Origin: Phytohabitans rumicis
Lineage (GTDB): Bacteria; Actinomycetota; Actinomycetes; Mycobacteriales; Micromonosporaceae
Reading direction: 5' to 3'
DNA: 64,000 nt
Assembly (NCBI RefSeq): GCF_011764445.1
Contig: NZ_BLPG01000001.1
Location: 2,046,001 to 2,110,000 of the forward strand
Below are positions 10,450 to 19,890 of the stretch, in pieces; position 1 is the stretch's first letter, and every line of letters starts with the position of its first letter. The notes beneath the pieces are model-generated. The model was not told where the DNA came from. It did no database searches and was given only the letters and a program-made list of their open reading frames with translations. Made by a program: the position numbers and the translations under genes.

Positions 10450-13140
10450 CTAGTGGTCGGCGCTGTTCCAGTCGTGGCCGACGCCGACCGAGACCTCCAG
10501 CGGCACGGACAGCGGGTACGCGTTGCCCATCTCCTGGCGTACCAGCGCTTCGAGGGCCTCACGCTCGCCCGGCGCCACCTCGAACACCAGCTCGTCGTGC
10601 ACCTGGAGCAGCATCCGGGAGCGCAGCCCGGCGCCGCGCAGCGCGGTGTCGACGTGCAGCATCGCCACCTTGATGATGTCGGCGGCCGACCCCTGGATCG
10701 GGGCGTTGAGGGCCATCCGCTCGGCCATCTCCCGGCGCTGCCGGTTGTCGCTGATCAGGTCGGGCAGGTAGCGCCGGCGGCCGAGGATGGTCTCCGTGTA
10801 GCCGTCCTGCCGGGCCTGCCCCACCACCGCCTGCAGGTAGTCGCGTACCCCGCCGAACCGCTCGAAGTACTCGTCCATCAGCGCCCGCGCCTCTTCGGTC
10901 GGGATGCCGAGCTGCTGGGACAGCCCGTAGACCGACAGCCCGTACGCCAGGCCGTAGTTCATCGCCTTGATCTTGCGGCGGTGGTCGGCGGTGACCTCCG
11001 TCAGCGGGATGCTGAACACCGACGACGCCGTCGCCGCGTGGAAGTCGGCGCCGGAGTTGAACGCGTCGATCAGCGCCTCGTCCTTGGACAGGTCGGCCAT
11101 GATGCGCATCTCGATCTGGCTGTAGTCGGCGCTCATCAGGCACTCGTAGCCGGAGCCCACCACGAACGCCCGCCGGATCCGCCGGCCCTCCTGCGTACGG
11201 ATCGGGATGTTCTGCAGGTTGGGGTCGGTCGACGACAGGCGCCCGGTGGCCGCGACGGTCTGGAAGTACGTCGTGTGGATGCGCCCGTCGTCGGACACCG
11301 ACTTGAGCAGGCCATCCACAGTGGACTTGAGTTTGGCCACGTCGCGGTGCCGCAGCAGGTGCTCCAGCAGCGGGTGCCCGGTCTGCGCGAACAGGCTCTG
11401 CAGCGCGTCGGCGTCGGTCGTGTAGCCGCTCTTGATGCGCTTGGTCTTCGGCAGGTCCAGCTCGCCGAACAGGATCTCCTGCAGCTGCTTGGGCGAGCCG
11501 AGGTTGAACTCGCGCCCCACCACCGCGTACGCCGCCTGAGCCGCCGCCTTCACCTCGGCCGCGAAGTGGCTCTCCAGGTCGGACAGGTAATCGGTGTCGG
11601 CGGTGATGCCGGTGCGCTCCATCTCGGCGAGCACCTCGACCAGCGGCAGCTCGACCTCGGCCATCAGCCGCGCGGACAGCTCACCGTCGCGGGACAGCTC
11701 GGCGTCGATCGCCTCGGCCAGGTCGAGGGTGGCCCGGGCGCGGAGCATCAGGTTTTGCTCGACCGCCTGGCCGTCGTCGCCCAGCCCCTCGAACGTGAGC
11801 TGGCCGGTCTCCGGCGCGTCGACCCGCAGCTCGCGGTGCAGGTAGCGCAGGGCCAGGTCGGTCAGGTCGTACGTGCGCTGGTCGGGTCGCGCCAGGTAGG
11901 CCGCGATCGCGGTGTCGCGGGTGGTCCCGTGCATCTTCCAGCCACGGGCCAGGAACCCGAGCAGCGCCGGCTTGCTGTCGTGGATCACCTTGGGCCGCTT
12001 GGCGTCGGCGAGCCAGGCGCCGACCGCGGCCTCGTCGGCCTCGTCCAGCTCGGCCGGATCGAACCACGCGGCCGGACCGTCGCCCGTGGCCAGCGCGACG
12101 CCGGTCACCTCGCCCGTGCCCCGGCCGAACCGCCCGGCCACGGCGACGCCGATCGGCGTGCCGGCCGGCGCGTACGACTCCAGCCAGGCCGCGACCTCGC
12201 CACCGGCCAGGACGGACCCGTCGAGGTCGAACCCGGCCTCGGCCTCCGGCTCGACGGCGTCGAGGTACTGGTAGAGCCGCTCGCGCAGGACCCGGAACTC
12301 CAGCGCGTCGAAGACCTGGTGCACCGCCTCGCGGTCCCAGCCCTGCCAGCGCGCGTCCTCGGGGCGCAGCGGCAGCTCCAGGTCGCACACGAGCTCGTTG
12401 ATCTCGTAGTTGCGCAGGACGTTGGCCAGGTTGGCGCGCAGGTTGTCGCCGGCCTTGCCCTTGATCTTGTCGGCGTTGGCGACGATGCCGTCCAGCCCGC
12501 CGTACTCCTTGATCCACTTGGCGGCGGTCTTGTCGCCCACCCCGGGGACGCCGGGCAGGTTGTCGCTGGCCTCGCCGACCAGGGCCGCCTTGTCGCGGTA
12601 CTGCGACGGCGGCACGAAGTACTTCGCCTCGACCGCCTCCGGGTTCATCCGCCAGACCTCGGAGACGCCGCGCACCGGGTAGAGCACGGTCACGTGCTCG
12701 TCGACCAGCTGGAACGCGTCGCGGTCGCCGGTGCTGATCACCACCTCCATGCCGGCCGCGCGGCCCTGCTTGGTCAGCGTGCCGATCACGTCGTCGGCCT
12801 CGTAGCCCGGCTTTTCCACCACCGGGATCCGCAGCGCGTCGAGCACCTCCTTGACCAGGCTCACCTGCCCCTGGAACGGCGCCGGCGTCTCCGCGCGGCC
12901 GGCCTTGTACTCCGCGTACCGCTCGGTGCGGAACGACTGCCGCGACACGTCGAACGACACGATGATGTGCGTGGGCCGCTCGTCACGCAGCATGTTGATC
13001 AGCATCGACGTGAACCCGAAGACCGCGTTGGTCGGCTGTCCCGTCTGGGTGGAGAAGTTTTCCACCGGCAGGGCGAAGAACGCCCGGTATGCGAGCGAGT
13101 GCCCGTCGAGCAGGAGCAGGCGCGGCGTTGACTCTGTCAC
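10450..13140 (-). CDS. polA: DNA polymerase I
   Basis: PolA fills gaps during excision repair and removes Okazaki primers. The 896-residue product has an N-terminal 5'-3' exonuclease domain (LLLDGHSLAYRAFFALP, GYEADDVIGTL near 113, SDNLPGVPGVGDKTAAKWIK), a central 3'-5' exonuclease-like domain at about 310-480, and the polymerase domain. Motif A (DYSQIEMRIMA) lies near residue 672, motif B (RRKIKAMNYGLAYG) near 727 and motif C (VHDELVFE) near 849. The DxE metal ligands of a working proofreading site are not seen in the central domain, as in other actinobacterial PolA. The GTG at 13140 (encoding VTESTPRLLLLDG) is chosen; the upstream in-frame 53 residues are low-complexity and unlike any family member. 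Confidence 0.97.
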   Translation of the reverse strand: MTESTPRLLLLDGHSLAYRAFFALPVENFSTQTGQPTNAVFGFTSMLINMLRDERPTHIIVSFDVSRQSFRTERYAEYKAGRAETPAPFQGQVSLVKEVLDALRIPVVEKPGYEADDVIGTLTKQGRAAGMEVVISTGDRDAFQLVDEHVTVLYPVRGVSEVWRMNPEAVEAKYFVPPSQYRDKAALVGEASDNLPGVPGVGDKTAAKWIKEYGGLDGIVANADKIKGKAGDNLRANLANVLRNYEINELVCDLELPLRPEDARWQGWDREAVHQVFDALEFRVLRERLYQYLDAVEPEAEAGFDLDGSVLAGGEVAAWLESYAPAGTPIGVAVAGRFGRGTGEVTGVALATGDGPAAWFDPAELDEADEAAVGAWLADAKRPKVIHDSKPALLGFLARGWKMHGTTRDTAIAAYLARPDQRTYDLTDLALRYLHRELRVDAPETGQLTFEGLGDDGQAVEQNLMLRARATLDLAEAIDAELSRDGELSARLMAEVELPLVEVLAEMERTGITADTDYLSDLESHFAAEVKAAAQAAYAVVGREFNLGSPKQLQEILFGELDLPKTKRIKSGYTTDADALQSLFAQTGHPLLEHLLRHRDVAKLKSTVDGLLKSVSDDGRIHTTYFQTVAATGRLSSTDPNLQNIPIRTQEGRRIRRAFVVGSGYECLMSADYSQIEMRIMADLSKDEALIDAFNSGADFHAATASSVFSIPLTEVTADHRRKIKAMNYGLAYGLSVYGLSQQLGIPTEEARALMDEYFERFGGVRDYLQAVVGQARQDGYTETILGRRRYLPDLISDNRQRREMAERMALNAPIQGSAADIIKVAMLHVDTALRGAGLRSRMLLQVHDELVFEVAPGEREALEALVRQEMGNAYPLSVPLEVSVGVGHDWNSADH

Positions 13141-13246
13141 AGAATGCGACTCTAGTCCGCACCCCCGACACTCTCGGCCACGGGCACGCGGAGCCGGCCC
13201 GAAGCCCGTAAGGTGTCCGCCGACAGGCAGATAGAGGGAGGCACCG

Positions 13247-14041
13247 ATGGACCGGCCGGCGTGGGCGCCGCCCGAGATCGACCTGGAGCGGCCGAGCACC
13301 GCCCGGATCTACGACTACATGCTCGGCGGCCTGCACAACTTCGCGATCGACCGGCAGATGGCCGAGCAGGTGCTCGCCGTCGCCCCGCAGCTGCGGATCT
13401 CCGCGCACGCCAACCGGGGCTTCCTGCGCCGCGCGGTGAAGTTCCTCGCGGCGGCCGGCATCCGGCAGTTCCTGGATCTGGGTTCGGGCATCCCGACGGT
13501 CGGCAACGTGCACGAGGCGGCCCACCGGGTCGCGCCGGACGCCCGCGTGGTCTACCTCGACGCCGACCCGGTCGCCGTCGCGCACAGCCGGGCGCTGGTC
13601 GAGGACGACGAGCGGGTGACCGTGCTCCAGGCCGACATCCGCGACACCGACGCCATCCTCGCCAACCCGCGGCTCAACGCGACCCTCGACCTCAGCCAGC
13701 CGGTCGCGGTGCTGATCGTGGCCGTGCTGCACTTCGTCCCGGACGCGGACGACCCGGCGGCCCTCGTGGGCCGGCTGCGCGACGCGGTCGTGCCGGGCAG
13801 CTACCTGGCCATCTCCCAGGTGGGAGCGCCGACACGCGCGCTGACGCCGCAGGAGCAGGCCGTCGCCGACATGTACACGCGCGCCAACCCGGTCGCGCTG
13901 CGCACCGGCGAGCAGGTCGCCCGCTTCTTCGCCGGGCTGGAGCTGGTCGAGCCGGGCCTGGTCGACCCGGCCCGGTGGCACGCCGACGAGGATGTCGACG
14001 AGCTCATGCCGTCGTACGCGGGCGTGGGCCGCAAGCCCTGA
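13247..14041 (+). CDS. DUF574-type SAM-dependent methyltransferase (copy 1)
   Basis: A 264-residue member of the actinobacterial Methyltransf_19 (DUF574) family. The family marks are all present: PSTARIYDYMLGGLHNFAID near the N-terminus, ANRGFLRRAVKFL, and the SAM motif [16 protein letters not shown], then VVYLDADPVAVAHSRAL. A good ribosome-binding site (GAGGGAGG) lies about 7 nt before the ATG. Substrate unknown. It is divergent from polA and convergent with livF. A paralogue about 45% alike by eye is found at 40213-41034. Confidence 0.9.
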   Translation: MDRPAWAPPEIDLERPSTARIYDYMLGGLHNFAIDRQMAEQVLAVAPQLRISAHANRGFLRRAVKFLAAAGIRQFLDLGSGIPTVGNVHEAAHRVAPDARVVYLDADPVAVAHSRALVEDDERVTVLQADIRDTDAILANPRLNATLDLSQPVAVLIVAVLHFVPDADDPAALVGRLRDAVVPGSYLAISQVGAPTRALTPQEQAVADMYTRANPVALRTGEQVARFFAGLELVEPGLVDPARWHADEDVDELMPSYAGVGRKP

Positions 14042-14077
14042 GCAGAGCTTGGCGGCCCACGCACCAATTAGCAGGCC

Positions 14078-14788
14078 CTAGGCGACGCCCAGGTACGCCT
14101 CCTTGACCGCCGGGTCGTGCAGGAGGTCCTGACCGGAGCCCTCCTTGACGATCCGCCCGGTCTCCAGCACGTAGCCCCGGTGTGCCCGGGACAGCGCCTG
14201 CTGGGCGTTCTGCTCCACGAGCAGGACGGTCGTGCCCTGCTCGTTGATCCGCGTGATGATCTCGAAGATCTGCTGGATCAGCATCGGCGCGAGACCCATC
14301 GACGGCTCGTCCAGCAGCAGCAGCTTCGGCCGGGTCATCATGGCCCGCCCGACGGCCAGCATCTGCTGCTCACCGCCGGAGAGCGTGCCGCCGGCCTGGC
14401 GTTCGCGCTCCTTGAGCCGCGGGAAGAGGTCGAAGACCATCGCCAGGTCTCCGCTGATGGCCGACCGGTCCCGCCGGGTGTACGCGCCCATCTCCAGGTT
14501 TTCCTGCACCGTCATGCCGGGGAAGATGCCCCGGCCCTCGGGCGCCTGGCCGATGCCGCGGATCACCCGCAGGTCGGCGCGGGTCTTGGTGATGTCGTGG
14601 CCGTCGAACGTGATCTTGCCGGACGCCACCGGACGCAGCCCGGAGATCGCCCGCATGGTGGTGGTCTTGCCGGCGCCGTTCGCGCCGATGAGCGCCACCA
14701 CCTCGCCCTCGTTCACATGCAGGCTGATGCCGTGCAGGGCCTGGATGCGGCCGTACAGCAGGGTCAGGTTCTCGATCTCAAGCAGCAT
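14078..14788 (-). CDS. livF: Branched-chain amino acid-type ABC transporter, ATP-binding protein LivF
   Basis: One of the two ATPases powering the importer encoded by the five-gene operon 14078-18965. The 236-residue product has Walker A GANGAGKTTT, the ABC signature LSGGEQQML, Walker B LLLLDEPSMGLAP and the H-loop region. The LTLLYGRIQALHGISLHVNE opening and the PEGRGIFPGMTVQENLEMGA Q-loop segment identify the LivF branch. It overlaps livG by 11 bp and is the last gene of the operon. Confidence 0.93.
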   Translation of the reverse strand: MLLEIENLTLLYGRIQALHGISLHVNEGEVVALIGANGAGKTTTMRAISGLRPVASGKITFDGHDITKTRADLRVIRGIGQAPEGRGIFPGMTVQENLEMGAYTRRDRSAISGDLAMVFDLFPRLKERERQAGGTLSGGEQQMLAVGRAMMTRPKLLLLDEPSMGLAPMLIQQIFEIITRINEQGTTVLLVEQNAQQALSRAHRGYVLETGRIVKEGSGQDLLHDPAVKEAYLGVA

Positions 14789-15593
14789 CGGTCGGCACTC
14801 CCAGGTACGCGGCGATCACGGCCGGGTTGTCCCGAACCTCGATGGGCAGGCCCTCGGCGATCTTCTTGCCGAACTCCAGCACCACGATCCGGTCGGTGAC
14901 CCCCATGACCAGGCGCATGTCGTGCTCGATCAGCAGCACCGTGACGCCGGTGTCGCGGATCTTGCGGATGAGCTTGAGGAGGGAGTCCTTCTCCGCCGGG
15001 TTGAAGCCGGCGGCCGGCTCGTCCAGGCAGAGCAGGGTCGGGCTGGTCGCCAGCGCCCGCGCGATCTCCAGGCGCCGCTGCTCGCCGTACGACAGGTTGC
15101 GCGCCAACTCGCCCGGCCGCTCGACACCGACGAACCGGAGCAGGTCGTGCGCGCGGTCGCGCCCGGTCCGCTCCTCCCGCCAGAACCTCGGCAGCCGGAA
15201 CAGCGCCGAGATCACGCTGGTCTTGTGGTGCGCGTCGGCGCCGACCATCACGTTCTCCAGCGCGGTCATCTCCGGGAAGAGCCGGATGTTCTGGAACGTC
15301 CGGGCGATGCCCAGCTGGGTGATCTTGTGTCGGGCCTTGCCGCTGATCTTCTGGCCGCTGAAGCGGATCTCCCCTTCGGTCGGCGTGTAGACCCCGGTCA
15401 TCGCGTTGAAGCAGGTGGTCTTGCCGGCGCCGTTGGGCCCGATGAGCCCGAGGATCTCGCCCTTGTACAGGGTGAAGTCGACGTCGTTGAGCGCGACCAC
15501 GCCGCCGAACCGCAGGGTGACGTGGTCGACCTCGAGCAGCGCCTCCCGGGCGGCCGCGGGCTCGGTGACGGTGTCCGTCTCGGTCTCGGTCAT
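14778..15593 (-). CDS. livG: Branched-chain amino acid-type ABC transporter, ATP-binding protein LivG
   Basis: Second ATPase of the importer, 271 residues. Walker A GPNGAGKTTCFNAMTG, signature LSYGEQRRLEIARAL, Walker B LLCLDEPAAGFNP with the NPAE motif typical of LivG, and a HDMRLVMGV H-loop. The Q-loop region ITQLGIARTFQNIRLFPEMT is diagnostic of the LivG branch. Its ATG overlaps the livM stop (ATGA), implying coupled translation. Confidence 0.93.
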   Translation of the reverse strand: MTETETDTVTEPAAAREALLEVDHVTLRFGGVVALNDVDFTLYKGEILGLIGPNGAGKTTCFNAMTGVYTPTEGEIRFSGQKISGKARHKITQLGIARTFQNIRLFPEMTALENVMVGADAHHKTSVISALFRLPRFWREERTGRDRAHDLLRFVGVERPGELARNLSYGEQRRLEIARALATSPTLLCLDEPAAGFNPAEKDSLLKLIRKIRDTGVTVLLIEHDMRLVMGVTDRIVVLEFGKKIAEGLPIEVRDNPAVIAAYLGVPTDAA

Positions 15594-16726
15594 GCGCTCG
15601 CCTCCGTCGGTGCGGCCTCCTTACGCCGGTCGGCGAACTCCGCCGCCCGACGTTTGCTGGGCAGGATGCCCTGCGGCCGGAAGATCATCATCACGATCAG
15701 CACGAGACCGAAGATCAGGATCCGGTACTCGGCGATGTTGACTTCCAGACCGAGAGTGCCGCCGATGCCCCGCAGCCACTCCGGCAGGTACCAGGTGATG
15801 AACGCGCCCACCACCGCGCCGGCGATGTTGCCCGCCCCGCCGAGGATGACCGCCGCCAGCACCAGGATCGAGTTTTCCAGCAGGAAGCTGTCGGAGTTGA
15901 TGAAGTTCTGCTTTCCGGCGAAGAGCGCGCCGGACAGGCCGCCGACCGCCGCACCGATCGCGAACGCCCACAGCTTGTACTTGAACGTGGGCACGCCCAT
16001 GATCTGCGCCGCGTCCTCGTCTTCCCGGATGGACACCCAGGCCCGGCCGACCCGGCTGCGGCTGAGGTTTCGCATGCCGAGGATCACGAAGATGATGATC
16101 GTAAGGGTCAGCCAGTAATACGGCCGCGGGTCGATCACCCCGAAGATCGGGTCACCGGCGCTGTCCTTCAACTGCGGCACCGGGTGCGGGATCTGCGGGA
16201 TGCCCCGCTGGCCGTTCGCGATGCCCTCGTTGCGGGCGGCGTACAGGCGGATCATCTCGGCGAAGCCGAGCGTGACGATCGCCAGATAGTCGCCGCGCAA
16301 TCGCAGCGTCGGACCGCCCAGGATGACGCCCGAGAGCATGGTGACCGCGATGGCCGCGGGCACCGCCAGCAGCCACGGCCAGCCGATGTCGAACCGGCTC
16401 TCCGGCGACGTCAGGATCGCCACGGTGTACGCGCCGACCGCGAAGAAGCCGAAATACCCCAGGTCGAGCAGGCCGGCGAAGCCGACCACCACGTTCAGCC
16501 CGACGGCGAGGAGCACGAAGATGGCGGTGTCGAACAGGACCGTGGCCATGTCCGATTCCATCGTCCGGAAGTACCACAGGTTGACGTAGAACCACTTGTT
16601 CGGCAGCAGGTAGAGGAAGATGATCAGGGCGGCCATCGCCACCCAGCGCACCTGCTTCGGCATGTTCTGCCACCGGGTACGCATCGCGTTGCCCCGCGAC
16701 CGGACCTTGTCCACGTGTGCGTTCAT
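15590..16726 (-). CDS. livM: Branched-chain amino acid-type ABC transporter, permease LivM
   Basis: Integral-membrane permease, 378 residues from the ATG at 16726 (MNAHVDKVRSRGNAMRTRWQ). About nine to ten hydrophobic segments; the LivM hallmarks GLNVVVGFAGLLDLGYFGFF and RVGRAWVSIREDEDAAQIMG (the coupling helix that meets the ATPase) are clear. A longer in-frame extension to 16987 is arginine-rich shadow sequence from livH. The start overlaps the livH stop (ATGA). Confidence 0.93.
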   Translation of the reverse strand: MNAHVDKVRSRGNAMRTRWQNMPKQVRWVAMAALIIFLYLLPNKWFYVNLWYFRTMESDMATVLFDTAIFVLLAVGLNVVVGFAGLLDLGYFGFFAVGAYTVAILTSPESRFDIGWPWLLAVPAAIAVTMLSGVILGGPTLRLRGDYLAIVTLGFAEMIRLYAARNEGIANGQRGIPQIPHPVPQLKDSAGDPIFGVIDPRPYYWLTLTIIIFVILGMRNLSRSRVGRAWVSIREDEDAAQIMGVPTFKYKLWAFAIGAAVGGLSGALFAGKQNFINSDSFLLENSILVLAAVILGGAGNIAGAVVGAFITWYLPEWLRGIGGTLGLEVNIAEYRILIFGLVLIVMMIFRPQGILPSKRRAAEFADRRKEAAPTEASA

Positions 16727-17693
16727 GCCCGCGCCCTCCCCAGCGACTCGCCCAGCAGACCGGTCGGCCGGAACATCAGCAGCACGATCAGTACGACGAA
16801 GCCGGTGAAGTCTTTCCACTCCGTGCCGAACAGGCCGGAGGCGTAGTTTTCGACGACGCCGAGCAGCAGGCCGCCGACGAGTGCCCCGCGCAGGTTGCCG
16901 ATCCCGCCCAGTACCGCGGCGGAGAACGCCTTGAGCCCGATCAGGAAGCCGACGTTGAAGCGGCTGAAACCGTAGGTGACGTTCCATAGCAGGGCGGCGG
17001 CGCCGGCCATGATGCCGCCGATCACGAAGACGAGCAGGATGACCCGGTCCTTGTTCACACCCATGAGGGCGGCGGTGTCCGGATCCTGGGCCACCGCCCG
17101 GATGCCCCGGCCGAGCCGGCTGCGGTTGACGAACATGTCCAGCGCGACCAGCATCCCGAGCGCGGACAGCACCACCAGCAACTGGGTGTTGGTGATGTGC
17201 CAGGCGCCGATGGAGATGACGTCCTTCTGGTGAATCACGTCGACCATGCCGAACGGCGCGCGCTCACCACCGATGCCGAGGTTGTCGCTGAAGAGGCCGA
17301 CCGACTCGGCGAGCACGAACGACGCGCCGATCGCGGTGATCAGGAACGCCAGGGGGGTGCGTTCCGCCGGCGCAGCGGCCGGTAGGCCACCCTTTCCACC
17401 ACCACGGCGGTCGCCGTGGAGCCGATCACCGCGGCGATGAGGCCGGTGATCAGCAACCACATCACCATGCCGAAGCCGTTGATCGCCGAGTTTTGGTCGT
17501 ATCCGAGCGCCTGCCAGACCCCCATGGCGGCAATGGTGCCGATCATGAAGACCTCGGAGTGCGCGAAGTTGATGAGCCGCAGGACGCCGTACACCAGCGT
17601 ATAGCCGAGGGCCACGAGCGCGTAGATGGCGCCCTGCTCCAGCCCGGTGATGGTCAGGTCGGGGAAGTCCCGCAGCAAGCCGTCGAAGTCCAA
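16723..17693 (-). CDS. livH: Branched-chain amino acid-type ABC transporter, permease LivH (single-base frameshift)
   Basis: Permease partner of LivM. The N-terminal 115 residues (TLVYGVLRLINFAHSEVFMI, ...VERVAYRPLRRRNAPP) and the C-terminal 207 residues (LAFLITAIGASFVLAESVGL ... MLFRPTGLLGESLGRARA) are in different frames. The break is at the six-G run 17352-17357; a seventh base restores a 323-residue protein of normal LivH length, so I treat it as one gene. The start is a TTG at 17693 with GGAG 8 nt upstream. Both LivH signatures, INFAHSEV near the N-terminus and the AQDPDTAALMG coupling segment, are present. Confidence 0.9.
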
Positions 17694-17728
17694 GTAGTGC
17701 TCCAGGAGAAGGTCTTATGCAAAGTCAA

Positions 17729-17760
17729 GTGCGGCCGGGAGCGCCTGCTCCCGGCCGCAC
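17729..17760 (-). terminator. 14-bp hairpin between livK and livH (attenuator or mRNA stabiliser)
   Basis: GTGCGGCCGGGAGC (17729-17742) and its exact complement (17747-17760) flank a GCCT tetraloop, 29 bp after the livK stop. Placed inside the operon, such a hairpin commonly lets the binding protein be made in excess over the membrane subunits. A T-rich stretch follows on the transcribed strand. Confidence 0.7.
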
Positions 17761-17789
17761 CCGATCACTCGGAGTCCCGTACTAGACCG

Positions 17790-18965
17790 TCAGGCCTTGG
17801 GGATCTCGACGTCCGGAACCACCTTGCCGGCCTGCACCTTGAACGCCCAGACGATCACCTGGGTCGGGTCAAGCTCGCCGTTGCTCTCGAACTTGTAGGT
17901 CACGCCCGTGGCGGGGCCCGCCTTGTTGTAGCCGTTGATCCAGGCGAGCATGTCGGCGCGGGTCGCCTTGCCGTCCTTCAGACCCTCAAGGACGATCTTG
18001 GTGATGTCGTACGACACGTCCGCGTAGGTGCCCGGCTCGGCGTTGTCGAACGCCGCCTTGTAGTCGGTCACGAACGTGCCCTTGGCGGCCGTCGCCGGCG
18101 CGCACGGGCAGGTCAGGATCGTGCCCTCGGCGTTGGCCTGGCCGGCCACCGAGACGAAGTTGGCGTCGTTGACGCCGTCGCCGGCGACCATCGTGCCGGT
18201 CCAGCCCGCACCCTTGAGCTGCTTGAGCAGCAGGCCGGCCTCGGTGTAGTAGCCACCGAAGAACAGCGCCGTCGCGCCGCTGCCACGGATCTTGGTGACG
18301 ACCGCGGAGAAGTTGGTCTGCTTGACCTGGACCTTGTCGGTGCCCACGACAGCCGCGCCGAGGACCTTCTTGACCTCGTCCGCCAGGCCGGCGCCGTACG
18401 CCGACTGGTCGTCGACGACGTACACCTTCTCGGCCTTCATCACGTTCTGGATGTAGCGGCCGGCGGCCGGGCCCTGCGACTCGTCGTTGCCGACACCCCG
18501 GTGGAAGATCGTCCAGCCCTTGGTGCTCAGGCTCGGACGGGTCGCCGACGGGGTGATGATCGGAAGCGTGGCCGACTGGAAGATCGGGTTGGCGACCTCC
18601 GACTCACCCGAGAAGGCCGGGCCGATGATGGCGATGACCTTCTGGTCGCCCGCCGCCTGCGTCGCCAGGGCCGGGGCCTTGGCCGGGTCGCCCTGCGAGT
18701 CGTACTCCTGCAGCTCGACGGTGCAGTCGGCGTTTTCCTTGTTGTACTGGTCAATGGCCAACTTCGTGCCATTGCGCATGTGAATACCCAAGCCGGCCGC
18801 GTCACCGGTGAGCGCGCCGAAGAATCCGATCTTCAAACCGCAGGCAGCGCTGGTGCCGCTGCCACCGGTGTCATCGTCTTCTCCGGCCTGACACGCGGCC
18901 GCGCCACCGAATACGAGGGCGGCGATGGCGATGCCACCGAACGCCCGCGCGAGCTTCTGCCTCAA
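17790..18965 (-). CDS. livK: Branched-chain amino acid-type ABC transporter, substrate-binding lipoprotein LivK
   Basis: Extracellular binding protein, 391 residues. The signal peptide ends in a lipobox FGGAAAC (Cys25), so it is anchored to the outer face of the membrane. The mature part is a Peripla_BP_6 fold: LKIGFFGALTGDAAGLGIHM, then AAGDQKVIAIIGPAFSGESE and IITPSATRPSLSTKGW, and YVVDDQSAYGAGLADEVKKV. Ligand specificity (Leu/Ile/Val or another amino acid or amide) cannot be read from sequence. It is the first gene of the operon; a promoter candidate lies about 100 bp upstream. Confidence 0.93.
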   Translation of the reverse strand: MRQKLARAFGGIAIAALVFGGAAACQAGEDDDTGGSGTSAACGLKIGFFGALTGDAAGLGIHMRNGTKLAIDQYNKENADCTVELQEYDSQGDPAKAPALATQAAGDQKVIAIIGPAFSGESEVANPIFQSATLPIITPSATRPSLSTKGWTIFHRGVGNDESQGPAAGRYIQNVMKAEKVYVVDDQSAYGAGLADEVKKVLGAAVVGTDKVQVKQTNFSAVVTKIRGSGATALFFGGYYTEAGLLLKQLKGAGWTGTMVAGDGVNDANFVSVAGQANAEGTILTCPCAPATAAKGTFVTDYKAAFDNAEPGTYADVSYDITKIVLEGLKDGKATRADMLAWINGYNKAGPATGVTYKFESNGELDPTQVIVWAFKVQAGKVVPDVEIPKA

Positions 18966-19064
18966 GGCTCGAACCCTCCTCCATCAATTGGCCCGAACCA
19001 CCCACTGCCGATTGGCTCTTGCGGGACAGACGAGCCCGACCGGTATCTCGGTCTGCGCGGGGAC

Positions 19065-19092
19065 GTTATCCCACCAGGCGGGCACCTCGTAA
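19065..19092 (-). promoter_or_regulatory. Candidate promoter of the liv operon
   Basis: On the reverse strand a TTACGA -35 element (19092-19087) and a GATAAC -10 element (19070-19065) are separated by 16 bp, about 100 bp upstream of livK. Spacing and similarity to consensus are fair. Confidence 0.4.
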
Positions 19093-19163
19093 GGTCTTGG
19101 CTGAGGGGTTGACGAAACCGTTACGTAGCGTGCTCAGTCTGACGTTAAAGCTGTCATATGGCG

Positions 19164-19784
19164 TTACTGTCCGGGCTGGTCGGAAGCCTCGCCTGGCGTC
19201 TCGGTCAGGATCCGCTCGGCCACCTCACGCATGGTCATGCGGTGGTCCATCGCCGTCCGCTGGATCCACTTGAACGCCTGCGGCTCGGTCATCCCGTACG
19301 TCGTCATGAGCATGCCCTTGGCGCGCTCCACCGCCTTGCGGGTCTCCAGCCGGTCGGTCAGCCCGGCGACCTCGGACTCCAGCGCCGCGATCTCCTGGTA
19401 CCGGGACAGCGCCACCTCGATCGCCGGGACCAGGTCGCTCTTCTGGAAGGGCTTGACGAGGTACGCCATCGCGCCGGCCGCCCGGGCCCGCTCGACGAGG
19501 TCGCGCTGGCTGAACGCGGTCAGGATGACGACCGGCGCGATCCGCTCGCCCGCGATCCGCTCGGCGGCCGCCAGGCCGTCCATGATCGGCATCTTGATGT
19601 CGAGGATGACGAGATCGGGCTTCAGGTCCAGCGCCAGCCGCACGGCGGTCTCACCGTCGCCGGCCTCGCCGACCACGTCGTAGCCCTCTTCGACCAGCAT
19701 CTCGGCCAGGTCCAGGCGGATAAGCGCCTCGTCCTCGGCGATCAGTACCCGCCTGCGCTCGGCACCCGCCTGCGTGTCGGCCAC
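19164..19784 (-). CDS. pdtaR: ANTAR response regulator (PdtaR-like)
   Basis: A 206-residue two-domain regulator. The receiver domain (about 12-125) has the acidic pocket EDE at 17-19, phospho-acceptor Asp62 in LVILDIKMPIMDG and the conserved lysine in AYLVKPF. A coiled linker leads to a C-terminal ANTAR RNA-binding domain (TRKAVERAKGMLMTTYGMTE, AFKWIQRTAMDHRMTMREVA). The mycobacterial homologue PdtaR works with the histidine kinase PdtaS and antiterminates transcripts by binding RNA hairpins. No kinase gene is adjacent here. It is placed between the liv operon and an atypical tRNA, as is common in actinobacteria. Confidence 0.9.
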   Translation of the reverse strand: MADTQAGAERRRVLIAEDEALIRLDLAEMLVEEGYDVVGEAGDGETAVRLALDLKPDLVILDIKMPIMDGLAAAERIAGERIAPVVILTAFSQRDLVERARAAGAMAYLVKPFQKSDLVPAIEVALSRYQEIAALESEVAGLTDRLETRKAVERAKGMLMTTYGMTEPQAFKWIQRTAMDHRMTMREVAERILTETPGEASDQPGQ

Positions 19785-19890
19785 GAACCCCTACCCCTCG
19801 CGCTTTCTTTCGACACCCCCACCGGTCGGGTGCCGCCGCCCTCAGCGTAATGGGTACGCTGATGCCGGCCAGTCCCAGACCCGACCGAAC

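Noticed and set aside
10453-13131. 892-codon open frame on the + strand
   Set aside because: Antisense shadow of polA.
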